NCBI GenBank assembly: GCA_020434375.1
Contig: JAGRAY010000122.1
Location: forward strand, 1-5,537
Origin: Bdellovibrionales bacterium
Lineage (GTDB): Bacteria > Bdellovibrionota_G > JALEGL01 > JAGRAY01
Reading direction: 5' to 3'
Length of the DNA: 5,537 bases
The notes below the pieces were generated by a model. That model saw only the letters and a program-made list of their open reading frames with translations, searched no databases and had not been told where the DNA came from. Made by a program: the position numbers and the translations under genes. This document shows positions 1 to 5,537 of this stretch, one piece after another; position 1 is the stretch's first letter; each line of letters opens with the position of its first letter.

Positions 1-2389
1 TTAGCGGCATGGCAACCAAAAAACATGCCACAAAACCAACGCACAGAGCGGATGTTAATAAAATCCACCGATGATGAGATTCGATAACAGAGATACTTTT
101 TGTATTACACCCCAAAAGCCTTAATGTTTTTCTTTCCACGCGAGCTCTTTGCACATGAAATGCCTGTATACTAAAAAATACCACGACCGAGCAAAGCAAA
201 ACCAATAGGGCCATTATTTCGAGCCCAGTGCTCATTTGATTGGAAACTTCTAAAATTTGGTCAACCACGCGGCCAACATCAACAATAGATACGTTGGGAA
301 AGTACTGTACAATATGGTTTTGAATATCAATCATTTGATCCATGCTCATTGCACCCATTGAAGCTAAGTAAGTTTTAGGGGCTCCGTCAAAAACGCCTTC
401 TTGAAATTGTATAAAAAAATTAGGCTGAAACGTCACCCACTTCACTCTTCGCAGGCCAACAACCTCGCCTTCCTGTGTAGCCCCCAAAACATCAAAACCA
501 AGATGGTCTCCTATGTGAAGATCCATGCGCTTTGCAAATTGTTCTTCAAGAGATATTTCTGCGAGCGCTTGTTTTTTTGGATCGAAGCGATTCAGGAAAT
601 ATCGACCCTTTGAAACCGTCTCGGACTCTGATAATTTCTGCCTTTCTGTGAGATTAAACGTACGATTCCCACTTCGAGCATTGCGTTCACTTTCGCGGGT
701 TTGCAGCCCATCTGTATCAGCTCGCTCATAGGGTTTACCATTCACTGTTTGAAGACGCGCTCGAATAAGAGGAGAGATGGTTACTAATGGACTATTCAAT
801 GTCTTCATATGTTTATCTAGTGATTCAACTTGTTCCTCTTGAATATCAAACAAAAAAAGCGACGCTCGATTTTGATTTGATTCAAATGAAAACTCAATAT
901 TGAGCGTGCTCTCTAGTGTTGAAATTAACATGGGCAACATTCCACCCAAACCCAGAGCCACAAATACTGTTGTGGTTTCTAACGGTTTTCGTGTCAATTC
1001 AAGTAAGGCATATCGCAACTTAAAGTTAGATTTAGGTAGACATTTTTCAAGTAGCCGCAATCCCATATGACATAGCAAAGCTAAAACGATCGCCGAACAT
1101 AACAGTAAAACACAAAATGCAAATGCATTGATTACTGAATGACACTGCCAAACAGCCAACGCATAGAAAAATCCAACAAAAGGAATCCAAAGTAAAACAT
1201 CTTTTAAAGTGAATGAAAGTGTTCTAGACGTACTTTCTTGAAACAACACGTTTGGAGAAATAGCTCTTAATTTGAATACCAATGGAAAAACACTTAAAAG
1301 CGTTCCGCCAAGACCGACTAAAAACAAAAGTACAATCGTTGTAGGCTCAAGAATTAAATTAATATCAAAAGGAATGAGCCTTCGCACCCAAGAGGATATC
1401 AAAGGAAATAGTAGAAACGAAAACAGTATGGATAATAAAGCGCCTAAGATAGCTAGCGCAGCAATTTGCACCACAATGATATTAGATATTTTGCGTGAAC
1501 TACAGCCTAACATTTTGAGTACTGCATATTCCTTGAGACGACTTAAAAGATGGGCTCTAAAAAGATAAATCGTTCCAATGCTTGATAATAAAAGAGCCAC
1601 CAATGCAACAAGCCCTAAATAGTCACCAAGATATGTAAGCGCTCTTGCATTGGATTCACTTTCATCAACATGACTTCGTATGCGTATGGAAGGATCTTTA
1701 ATTTGACTTTGTAACTCTGATACAAAGTGTTGAACGCGATCTTTTTCTGAAAGTTTGTAAATCTTTTTATATGAAACCCGACTTCCTTTTTGTATAAGAC
1801 CTAATTTGTGGACGTTCGAACGGCTCATATATATGCGGGGTGCCAACGAACCTCGACCAAAAACCGACGCTGAATCATTCTCGACAATATTTGTGATCAC
1901 AAATGGCGTGCCTGCGACTTTAATTTTGTCGCCAACTTTAGCTTTGAGTTGCAAAAGAAGCTCGGGGTATACCCACACTGTATTCTCATTCTCGAAGGCT
2001 CGCTTCTTAAAATTTCCAGGGTTTAGTTTTATTTCACCATAAAAAGGTAGCGTTAAATCTTGTGAACGAATCTGCACTAATCTTGAAATATCTCCAGAAC
2101 TCACCATGGTAAAAAGTTCTTCGACTTCGCCAGTTTCAAACGATGTTCCCATGTCGTTTAAAACCGTAGATATTTTTAATATCAGGTCTTTTGGAATTGG
2201 CATTTGGCTTGAAACAATCAGATCTCCGCCCGCTTGAATTTGCGACGTATTTCTAATTTGATCTTGAATAGCCGTCTTAAAGCTTTCAAGCAGACAAAGG
2301 CCAAACAAACCAAGGGTTATGTTTAAGACAAATAAAAGCGAGTATCTCGCATGTCTTTTAAGTTCTCTAATTGCATAGGTAAAAACCAT
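1..2389 (-). CDS. ybbP: YbbP-like ABC transporter permease with two FtsX domains (3' end beyond the window)
   Basis: I translated this frame line by line. It is open from the ATG at 2389-2387 to the window edge: 796 codons with no stop. Predicted membrane segments are at about 17-36, 257-280, 302-330, 346-372, 397-415, 419-440, 471-492, 720-745 and 773-796. Two polar, presumably periplasmic regions of about 220 residues (37-256 and 493-719) separate them. Each half has the FtsX coupling pattern: SRLKEYAVLKMLGCSSRKIS at 282-301 and RARVERKTLRLLGCNTKSIS at 748-767. The order 1+3+2+1+3 helices, with the tenth missing off the edge, fits the YbbP family (E. coli YbbP is about 800 residues). The start overlaps the ATPase stop as TAATG, and no good Shine-Dalgarno is visible, so translational coupling is likely. 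The family belongs to the MacB-like (mechanotransmission-type) ABC systems. It is thought to work with YbbA and TesA on lipophilic compounds; the exact substrate is unknown. Only the last few dozen residues should be missing. Confidence 0.9.
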   Translation of the reverse strand, partial: MVFTYAIRELKRHARYSLLFVLNITLGLFGLCLLESFKTAIQDQIRNTSQIQAGGDLIVSSQMPIPKDLILKISTVLNDMGTSFETGEVEELFTMVSSGDISRLVQIRSQDLTLPFYGEIKLNPGNFKKRAFENENTVWVYPELLLQLKAKVGDKIKVAGTPFVITNIVENDSASVFGRGSLAPRIYMSRSNVHKLGLIQKGSRVSYKKIYKLSEKDRVQHFVSELQSQIKDPSIRIRSHVDESESNARALTYLGDYLGLVALVALLLSSIGTIYLFRAHLLSRLKEYAVLKMLGCSSRKISNIIVVQIAALAILGALLSILFSFLLFPLISSWVRRLIPFDINLILEPTTIVLLFLVGLGGTLLSVFPLVFKLRAISPNVLFQESTSRTLSFTLKDVLLWIPFVGFFYALAVWQCHSVINAFAFCVLLLCSAIVLALLCHMGLRLLEKCLPKSNFKLRYALLELTRKPLETTTVFVALGLGGMLPMLISTLESTLNIEFSFESNQNRASLFLFDIQEEQVESLDKHMKTLNSPLVTISPLIRARLQTVNGKPYERADTDGLQTRESERNARSGNRTFNLTERQKLSESETVSKGRYFLNRFDPKKQALAEISLEEQFAKRMDLHIGDHLGFDVLGATQEGEVVGLRRVKWVTFQPNFFIQFQEGVFDGAPKTYLASMGAMSMDQMIDIQNHIVQYFPNVSIVDVGRVVDQILEVSNQMSTGLEIMALLVLLCSVVVFFSIQAFHVQRARVERKTLRLLGCNTKSISVIESHHRWILLTSALCVGFVACFLVAMPL

Positions 2390-2391
2390 TA
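2387..2391 (-). other. TAATG stop/start overlap, ATPase to permease
   Basis: The ATPase stop TAA (2391-2389) shares one base with the permease ATG (2389-2387). The two subunits are therefore almost certainly translated from one message in a coupled way, as expected for partners in one ABC complex. Confidence 0.85.
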
Positions 2392-3054
2392 CGGAGCAAT
2401 TTTTAAAAGGCCATCCGAAAGTTCGTATACAGTTTTACATTGCTTAGCCAATGAAGCACTGTGGGTGACCAAAATCAGTGTGGAGCCATGGTCTCTCACC
2501 AAATTGAAAAGCAATTTCATGACATCGTCGCCGGTATTTTGATCAAGATTTCCACTGGGTTCGTCGGCAAATAACATTTTTGGTTTACCTACCAATGCTC
2601 TCGCGATTGCAACCCTTTGAATTTCCCCGCCGCTAAGTTCAGACGGAAAGTGATGAAAGCGCTTTTCAAGGCCAACCTCGACAAGACTTTTCTTTGCAAT
2701 TGTAAGATCATGCTGTCCCAAAATATCAAGAGGTACCATCACATTCTCTAAGGCTGTAAGGTGACTTATTAAATGAAATTGTTGAAATACAAAGCCAATA
2801 TTCTTGGCCCTAAAATCTGACCATTGATCTTGGGAAAAATGTGTGACATTTTCATCTTGAATATAAAGCTCGCCTTCATCAGGAGAGTCGATTCCACATA
2901 AGAGTGAAAGCAACGTTGACTTTCCACCTCCCGAAGGACCTACAATAGCCACCGTGTCCCCAGCACTGACACGAAGATTTAGCCCTTTTAAAACATGGAT
3001 CTTTGAGACACCCTGAAAATAAGACTTATGAATACATTCGGCCTTGAGCATCAT
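2389..3054 (-). CDS. ybbA: YbbA-like ABC transporter ATP-binding protein
   Basis: This is a complete 221-residue nucleotide-binding protein of the LolD/MacB/YbbA type. It drives the FtsX-type permease encoded directly downstream from the cytoplasmic face. All catalytic motifs are present: Walker A GPSGGGKST (39-47), Q-loop glutamine in FVFQQFHL (88-95), signature LSGGEIQR (140-147), Walker B MLFADEP (160-166) with D164 and E165, D-loop SGNLD (167-171) and switch H198. The protein is about the usual family length and carries no fused domain. The ATG at 3054-3052 overlaps the esterase stop as ATGA, and a second in-frame ATG follows at once (3051-3049), so either may be used. No strong Shine-Dalgarno is visible, consistent with coupling. 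The TAA stop overlaps the permease start. The neighbouring TesA-like gene and duplicated-FtsX permease favour YbbA over LolD; the ATPase sequence alone would not separate them. It looks intact, so the transporter is probably functional even if the esterase is damaged. Confidence 0.93.
   Translation of the reverse strand: MMLKAECIHKSYFQGVSKIHVLKGLNLRVSAGDTVAIVGPSGGGKSTLLSLLCGIDSPDEGELYIQDENVTHFSQDQWSDFRAKNIGFVFQQFHLISHLTALENVMVPLDILGQHDLTIAKKSLVEVGLEKRFHHFPSELSGGEIQRVAIARALVGKPKMLFADEPSGNLDQNTGDDVMKLLFNLVRDHGSTLILVTHSASLAKQCKTVYELSDGLLKIAP
3051..3054 (-). other. ATGA stop/start overlap, esterase to ATPase
   Basis: The esterase stop TGA (3053-3051) overlaps the ATPase ATG (3054-3052). Together with the weak ribosome binding site this suggests translational coupling. 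It also shows that TGA is used as a normal stop in this genome. Confidence 0.8.
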
Positions 3055-3428
3055 AGTTGTTTTTTCAAAATTCCAAAAAGGTGCTGCGCAATAACTTCGT
3101 GTCCTTTTTCGTTCGGATGAATGCCATCAGGAAGATTCAAATTGGCTTCACCTCCCACACCTTCCAATAAGAACGGCATAAAGGTCATGTCAGGATATGC
3201 TTTTGCCAGCTCACTAAATACGTTCTCAAATCTCTCCGTATAATCTTTGCCCATATTGGGTGGAGCTTTCATGCCCGCCAACAAAACGTTAATATGATTT
3301 GACTTTGCGATATCAATAGCCTCTTTTAGATTTTTTTTGATTTCAGTAGGCAGCAAACCTCGAAGCGCATCATTACCACCCAAGGCGAGTACCACCCAGT
3401 CCGGTTTAGATTTCACCAACCACTTCAT
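3051..3428 (-). CDS. C-terminal part of a TesA-like SGNH hydrolase
   Basis: This frame encodes 125 residues. Block III LGGNDALRG (16-24) contains the oxyanion asparagine N19. Block V LPDGIHPNEKGH (99-110) contains the catalytic pair D101 and H104. The stretch between them, including AGMKAPPNMG (51-60) and the PFLLEGVGG region (85-93), is typical of the TesA/arylesterase branch. There is no signal peptide, so as a separate product it would stay in the cytoplasm. Its first residues MKWLVKSKPDWVV correspond to the middle of intact family members, so the ATG at 3428-3426 is probably an internal methionine codon exposed by the frameshift and not an evolved start. No ribosome binding site precedes it, although its ATGA overlap with the upstream stop could permit coupled reinitiation. 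The gene ends CTATGATG, overlapping the ATPase start by four bases. Confidence 0.8.
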   Translation of the reverse strand: MKWLVKSKPDWVVLALGGNDALRGLLPTEIKKNLKEAIDIAKSNHINVLLAGMKAPPNMGKDYTERFENVFSELAKAYPDMTFMPFLLEGVGGEANLNLPDGIHPNEKGHEVIAQHLFGILKKQL

Positions 3429-3712
3429 TCGAGAAGCAGCGCTGTTGTCGACCCACTAATGCCTGCATTTATCACTCGGATGGATTGTTTTTTTTGTTCT
3501 TGAAACAATGCTTCAATTCTGGATGGATAAGAAAGTTCATTCTGAATCCCAAAACCTTCCGTAAGAGAATCTCCCAAAAATGCAATCGTAATCGAAGGAT
3601 TGGAACTTGAGCGTACTTGATCATGATGATTTGTTTCTTGTTGATTTTGCTGGGTGCACCCAAAGACTGCAAGCACTGCAGCCAAGAAGAAGCTTCTTGG
3701 ATGGTAATACAT
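3425..3712 (-). CDS. N-terminal part of a TesA-like SGNH hydrolase, putative lipoprotein
   Basis: This frame encodes 95 residues. Residues 1-18 look like a lipoprotein signal: a basic start (H4, R6), a hydrophobic core at 7-17 and cysteine C19 after VFG. Phe at -2 makes the lipobox imperfect. A Gln/Asn/His-rich linker (20-40) follows, as expected for a tether. The hydrolase fold then begins with block I GDSLTEG (47-53), which contains nucleophile S49, and block II NAGISG (82-87) with the oxyanion-hole glycine G84. The frame then loses the family pattern and ends at a TGA that overlaps the next ATG. On its own it lacks the block III Asn and the catalytic Asp-His pair, so it should be inactive unless complemented by the downstream product. 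The ATG at 3712 lies 14 bases after the peptide transporter stop. No Shine-Dalgarno is visible (the upstream bases are TTTCCCTCTG), so translation may depend on read-on from the upstream gene. Confidence 0.8.
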   Translation of the reverse strand: MYYHPRSFFLAAVLAVFGCTQQNQQETNHHDQVRSSSNPSITIAFLGDSLTEGFGIQNELSYPSRIEALFQEQKKQSIRVINAGISGSTTALLLE

Positions 3713-3726
3713 CAGAGGGAAACCAA

Positions 3727-5043
3727 TTAATGTACGTCGCCCATGAGCTTTTTAATGGGCTTCATCACAAGAACCAAAACCACAGCCGCAACAGTTGTGG
3801 TTAAACCCACTGCGCCAAAAAGTGTTGGTAAGGGTAAAGTCTCGAAAAATCCTGCGGCAATACCACCCAACTTGTTACCAAGCGAAATCGATAAAAACCA
3901 GACACCCATCATCGAACCCACAAGTCTAGCCGGTGCGAGCTTAGTCACCATGCTAAGTCCTACGGGGCTCAGGCAGAGTTCACCAATGGTGTGTAAAAGG
4001 TACACTCCCACAAGCCAAAGAGGACTCACCAAAGACTCTCCACCGCCCGTAAACATCGCTCCAAAAGCCAAAAGAAAAAAGCCTAAACCTACAAAAACTA
4101 AACCAAACGCGAACTTCGCAGGGCTCGATGGTTCCTTTTTTCCAAGAGCTACCCATGCCCAAGCAAAAACCGGAGACAAGGCAATAATGAAAACAGGATT
4201 GAGTGATTGAAACCAAGTTGAAGGAAAATCAAATCCAAAGAGGCTTGTGCGTGTGAGCTGGTCTGCAAATATATTCAGGCTTGATCCTGCTTGTTCAAAG
4301 GCACCCCAAAAAAGTGAAGAAAAAATAAAAAACACGCAAATAGCCGCGATCTTCATTTTTTCCTCTGTAGTGTATTTGTACTTTCCAGCTTTTTCGATCT
4401 CTTCGACTTTGTCTTTTTTAAGATCGATCCTTTCCTGAGAAAAATATTTTCGACCCCAGGTAAACTGTAGAACACCAAAAAGCATTCCGACACCTGCAGC
4501 ACCAAAACCATAGTGCCAGTTGTATTTTTGGCCAAGAGTTCCACAAATTAAAGGAGCAATAAAAGCTCCCAAGTTAATCCCCATATAGAAAATAGAAAAA
4601 CCACCATCTCTTTTTGGGTCATTCTTGCCATAGAGTGTTCCAACCATTGAGCTAATATTGGGTTTTAATAAACCAGTTCCAATAATAATGAGTGCGAGGC
4701 CCACAAAAAATAATTCAACGGAACCCATCGCCAGACAAAAATGGCCAGCGGCAATAATAATGCCACCTACAAATACCGCACGGTACAAGCCTAAAATACG
4801 GTCGGCCACCCAGCCACCCACGATGGCCGTCATATAAACCAAAGAAGTGTACCAACCATAAATAGATGCCGCTTTTTCAGTCGTAAAACCAAACCCACCG
4901 GATTCGACTTCAGCAATGAGAAATAAAACCAAAAGGGCTCTCATGCCATAGAAACTAAAGCGTTCCCAAAATTCGGTCATAAATAGGGTATAGAGGCCTC
5001 TTGGATGCCCCCAAAGCATCTGTTTTTCTGCTGCGTTTTCCAT
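3727..5043 (-). CDS. POT/PTR2 family proton-coupled oligopeptide transporter
   Basis: This is an inner-membrane symporter of the major facilitator fold that takes up di- and tripeptides using the proton gradient. Numbered from the ATG at 5043-5041 it has 438 residues. Family hallmarks are the TM1 motif ExxERFSFYG (E24, E27, R28), PTR2 signature one GGWVADRILG (76-85) and the TM4 lysine in GLLKPN (K127). Further ones are PTR2 signature two FYMGINLG (152-159), the TM7 FWGAFEQAGSS motif with E250 (245-255), and TM10 GELCLSPVGL with E355 (354-363). I count 12 membrane segments. A charged linker of about 30 residues (198-229) joins TM6 to TM7, where most bacterial members carry two extra helices. 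A TTG at 5076-5074 would add 11 residues. I prefer the ATG because the extension is polar, begins with a rare start codon and precedes the MENAAEKQ leader typical of such proteins; the AAGAAG before the ATG is only a weak ribosome binding site. The stop is TAA. Confidence 0.93.
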   Translation of the reverse strand: MENAAEKQMLWGHPRGLYTLFMTEFWERFSFYGMRALLVLFLIAEVESGGFGFTTEKAASIYGWYTSLVYMTAIVGGWVADRILGLYRAVFVGGIIIAAGHFCLAMGSVELFFVGLALIIIGTGLLKPNISSMVGTLYGKNDPKRDGGFSIFYMGINLGAFIAPLICGTLGQKYNWHYGFGAAGVGMLFGVLQFTWGRKYFSQERIDLKKDKVEEIEKAGKYKYTTEEKMKIAAICVFFIFSSLFWGAFEQAGSSLNIFADQLTRTSLFGFDFPSTWFQSLNPVFIIALSPVFAWAWVALGKKEPSSPAKFAFGLVFVGLGFFLLAFGAMFTGGGESLVSPLWLVGVYLLHTIGELCLSPVGLSMVTKLAPARLVGSMMGVWFLSISLGNKLGGIAAGFFETLPLPTLFGAVGLTTTVAAVVLVLVMKPIKKLMGDVH

Positions 5044-5092
5044 AGGCTTCTTTTGAATCTTATTTTGCCTCAACAATCCAGAAAATTATGAT

Positions 5093-5476
5093 CTACTTAT
5101 TGAACTTTTTTACCGAGGCATACCTCGAATTTAAATAGCTGCTCACCGAAACCAATGCTATGCCTACAAGAGACATGGTCGATAGGCTTTCATTAAACAC
5201 GATGTAACCAATCACAGCGGCAAAAATAATGGCCACATAGTTTAGGTGAACAATATTTGATACGTCATCTAAGCGATAGGCCTTTGTCATACATATTTGG
5301 GCAAGATGTGTGGTTATTCCCACAAAAACTAACCAGAGCCACTGCCAACTATCGGGATGAATCCAGATATGCGATAAAATGGGTACAACGACAAATAATG
5401 TCACCAGAGGAAAATAAAATACAATCACGATAGGTTTTTCCGACTTACTGATGTGCCTTACAATATTGTATGCCAC
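5093..5476 (-). CDS. EamA/DMT family transporter, C-terminal half (open part downstream of an in-frame stop)
   Basis: This is the second EamA repeat of a drug/metabolite-type transporter, an inner-membrane carrier whose substrate cannot be told from sequence. From the GTG at 5476-5474 there are 127 residues. Membrane segments are at about 14-34, 43-61, 72-94 and 99-115. The family pattern is clear in VGITTHLAQICMTKAYRL (52-69) and in the HLNYVAIIFAAVIGYIVFNE stretch (77-96), and the tail is short and basic. Intact members have about 290 residues and ten helices, so this is only the C-terminal part. The GTG is merely the first possible start after the interruption. The true gene continues upstream through GAFLSA, a TGA, and then DPRVSLQEASMAV to the window edge. 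It ends in TAG, 49 bases before the chosen peptide transporter start and without a terminator, so the two may be cotranscribed. Confidence 0.8.
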   Translation of the reverse strand: MAYNIVRHISKSEKPIVIVFYFPLVTLFVVVPILSHIWIHPDSWQWLWLVFVGITTHLAQICMTKAYRLDDVSNIVHLNYVAIIFAAVIGYIVFNESLSTMSLVGIALVSVSSYLNSRYASVKKFNK

Positions 5477-5494
5477 AGCCGATAAAAAAGCTCC

Positions 5495-5497
5495 TCA
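5495..5497 (-). other. In-frame TGA interrupting the EamA/DMT gene
   Basis: On the minus strand the frame of the DMT gene reads DPRVSLQEASMAV, then TGA, then GAFLSAVAYNIVRHI. Both flanks fit the start of the second EamA repeat, where the stop position would normally hold a hydrophobic residue. One substitution from TTA (Leu), TGG (Trp) or TCA (Ser) would create it. Only 39 bases upstream are visible, so whether the N-terminal half is intact is unknown. Confidence 0.7.
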
Positions 5498-5537
5498 AAC
5501 TGCCATGGAAGCCTCTTGCAAACTGACGCGAGGGTCA

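Larger units (their letters stand above)
3051..3712 (-). pseudogene. tesA: TesA-like SGNH/GDSL esterase locus, frameshifted into two frames
   Basis: The two reading frames here together make one SGNH hydrolase of ordinary length (about 220 residues). The upstream frame holds block I (GDSL) and block II; the downstream frame holds block III (GGND) and block V (DxxH). Homology passes from one frame to the other near 3428-3445. In the upstream frame the sequence reads SGSTT then ALLLE and stops. In the other frame it reads SAASRMKWLVKS, which continues the expected TesA-type pattern. One added base would join the frames; four added bases would also restore the SGSTTASAASRMKW-like spacing I expect from memory of the family. 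I see no slippery heptamer that would allow programmed frameshifting. A deletion in the genome, a sequencing error or a genuinely split enzyme all remain possible. The family cleaves thioesters, lysophospholipids and short acyl esters in the periplasm. Confidence 0.75.

Noticed and set aside
1272..1568. 98-codon open frame on the plus strand
   Set aside because: It is antisense to the uninterrupted permease frame, has a biased basic composition and no family motif. The same holds for the other plus-strand frames at 401-731, 1806-2042 and 2351-2542.
3425..3445. Programmed ribosomal frameshifting to join the two esterase frames
   Set aside because: There is no slippery heptamer or A/T homopolymer at the junction, and I saw no obvious stimulatory hairpin or internal Shine-Dalgarno.
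3743..4210. 155-codon open frame on the plus strand
   Set aside because: It lies entirely antisense to the clear peptide transporter. Its Lys/Pro/Thr-rich composition is what a membrane protein gene gives when read backwards, and it has no recognisable domain.
3980..4544. Alternative minus-strand frames at 3980-4216, 4353-4544 and also 3472-3672
   Set aside because: They are out-of-frame shadows of the peptide transporter and esterase, whose conserved motifs sit in the other frame.
5085..5090. CATAAT on the minus strand as a possible -10 box for the peptide transporter
   Set aside because: It matches five of six bases, but the -35 region at suitable spacing matches only about three of six, which is common by chance in AT-rich DNA.
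5114..5127. Small inverted repeat CGAGG-CATA-CCTCG near the end of the DMT gene, considered as a terminator
   Set aside because: The stem is only five pairs and lies inside the coding region. The T-run is on the wrong side for a plus-strand terminator, and on the minus strand an A-run, not a T-run, follows.
5495..5497. Selenocysteine or a TGA-reassigned genetic code
   Set aside because: The transporter family has no selenoprotein members that I know of, no SECIS-like hairpin is evident after the TGA, and TGA ends another gene in this window.

Overview
The window is gene-dense DNA of moderate to low GC (about 40% by eye). All supportable genes lie on the minus strand and read from right to left. 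It looks like a Gram-negative, probably proteobacterial chromosome: one gene product has a lipoprotein-type signal peptide, and the tesA-like / ybbA-like / ybbP-like trio is a set known from Proteobacteria. A more precise assignment (for example Bdellovibrionota) would be a guess. I see no rRNA, tRNA, CRISPR array, insertion sequence or phage gene.

Layout in transcription order. At the right edge is the C-terminal half of an EamA/DMT-type membrane transporter. Its frame continues to the window edge but is interrupted by an in-frame TGA at 5495-5497. Next is a complete POT/PTR2 family proton-coupled peptide transporter (3727-5043), which appears to lack the two extra helices usual in bacterial members. 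Fourteen bases later comes a TesA-like SGNH/GDSL esterase with a lipoprotein-type signal. It is broken into two frames that meet at an ATGA overlap near 3425-3428. It is followed by the ABC ATPase (2389-3054) and by a large FtsX-type permease, which fills the whole left 2.4 kb (2389 down to 1) as one uninterrupted frame of 796 codons and runs off the window. The left part of the window is therefore fully coding on the minus strand.

How the genes work together. The ATPase and permease match the YbbA-YbbP type transporter that accompanies TesA (lysophospholipase L1 / acyl esterase) in Proteobacteria. All three genes here are co-oriented and overlap by 1-4 bases (ATGA, then TAATG), so translational coupling is likely. 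The expected machine is an inner-membrane ATPase/permease that handles lipophilic substrates and supplies a periplasmic or membrane-anchored esterase. The peptide and DMT transporters upstream may be cotranscribed, but no functional link to the trio is evident.

The main anomalies are two lesions about 2 kb apart: the frameshift in the esterase and the nonsense codon in the DMT gene. They may be sequencing errors, real gene decay or, for the esterase, a genuinely split enzyme. I found no convincing wholly new system. The best candidates for a second look are the split esterase, its predicted lipid anchor in an operon with its transporter, and the shortened peptide transporter.
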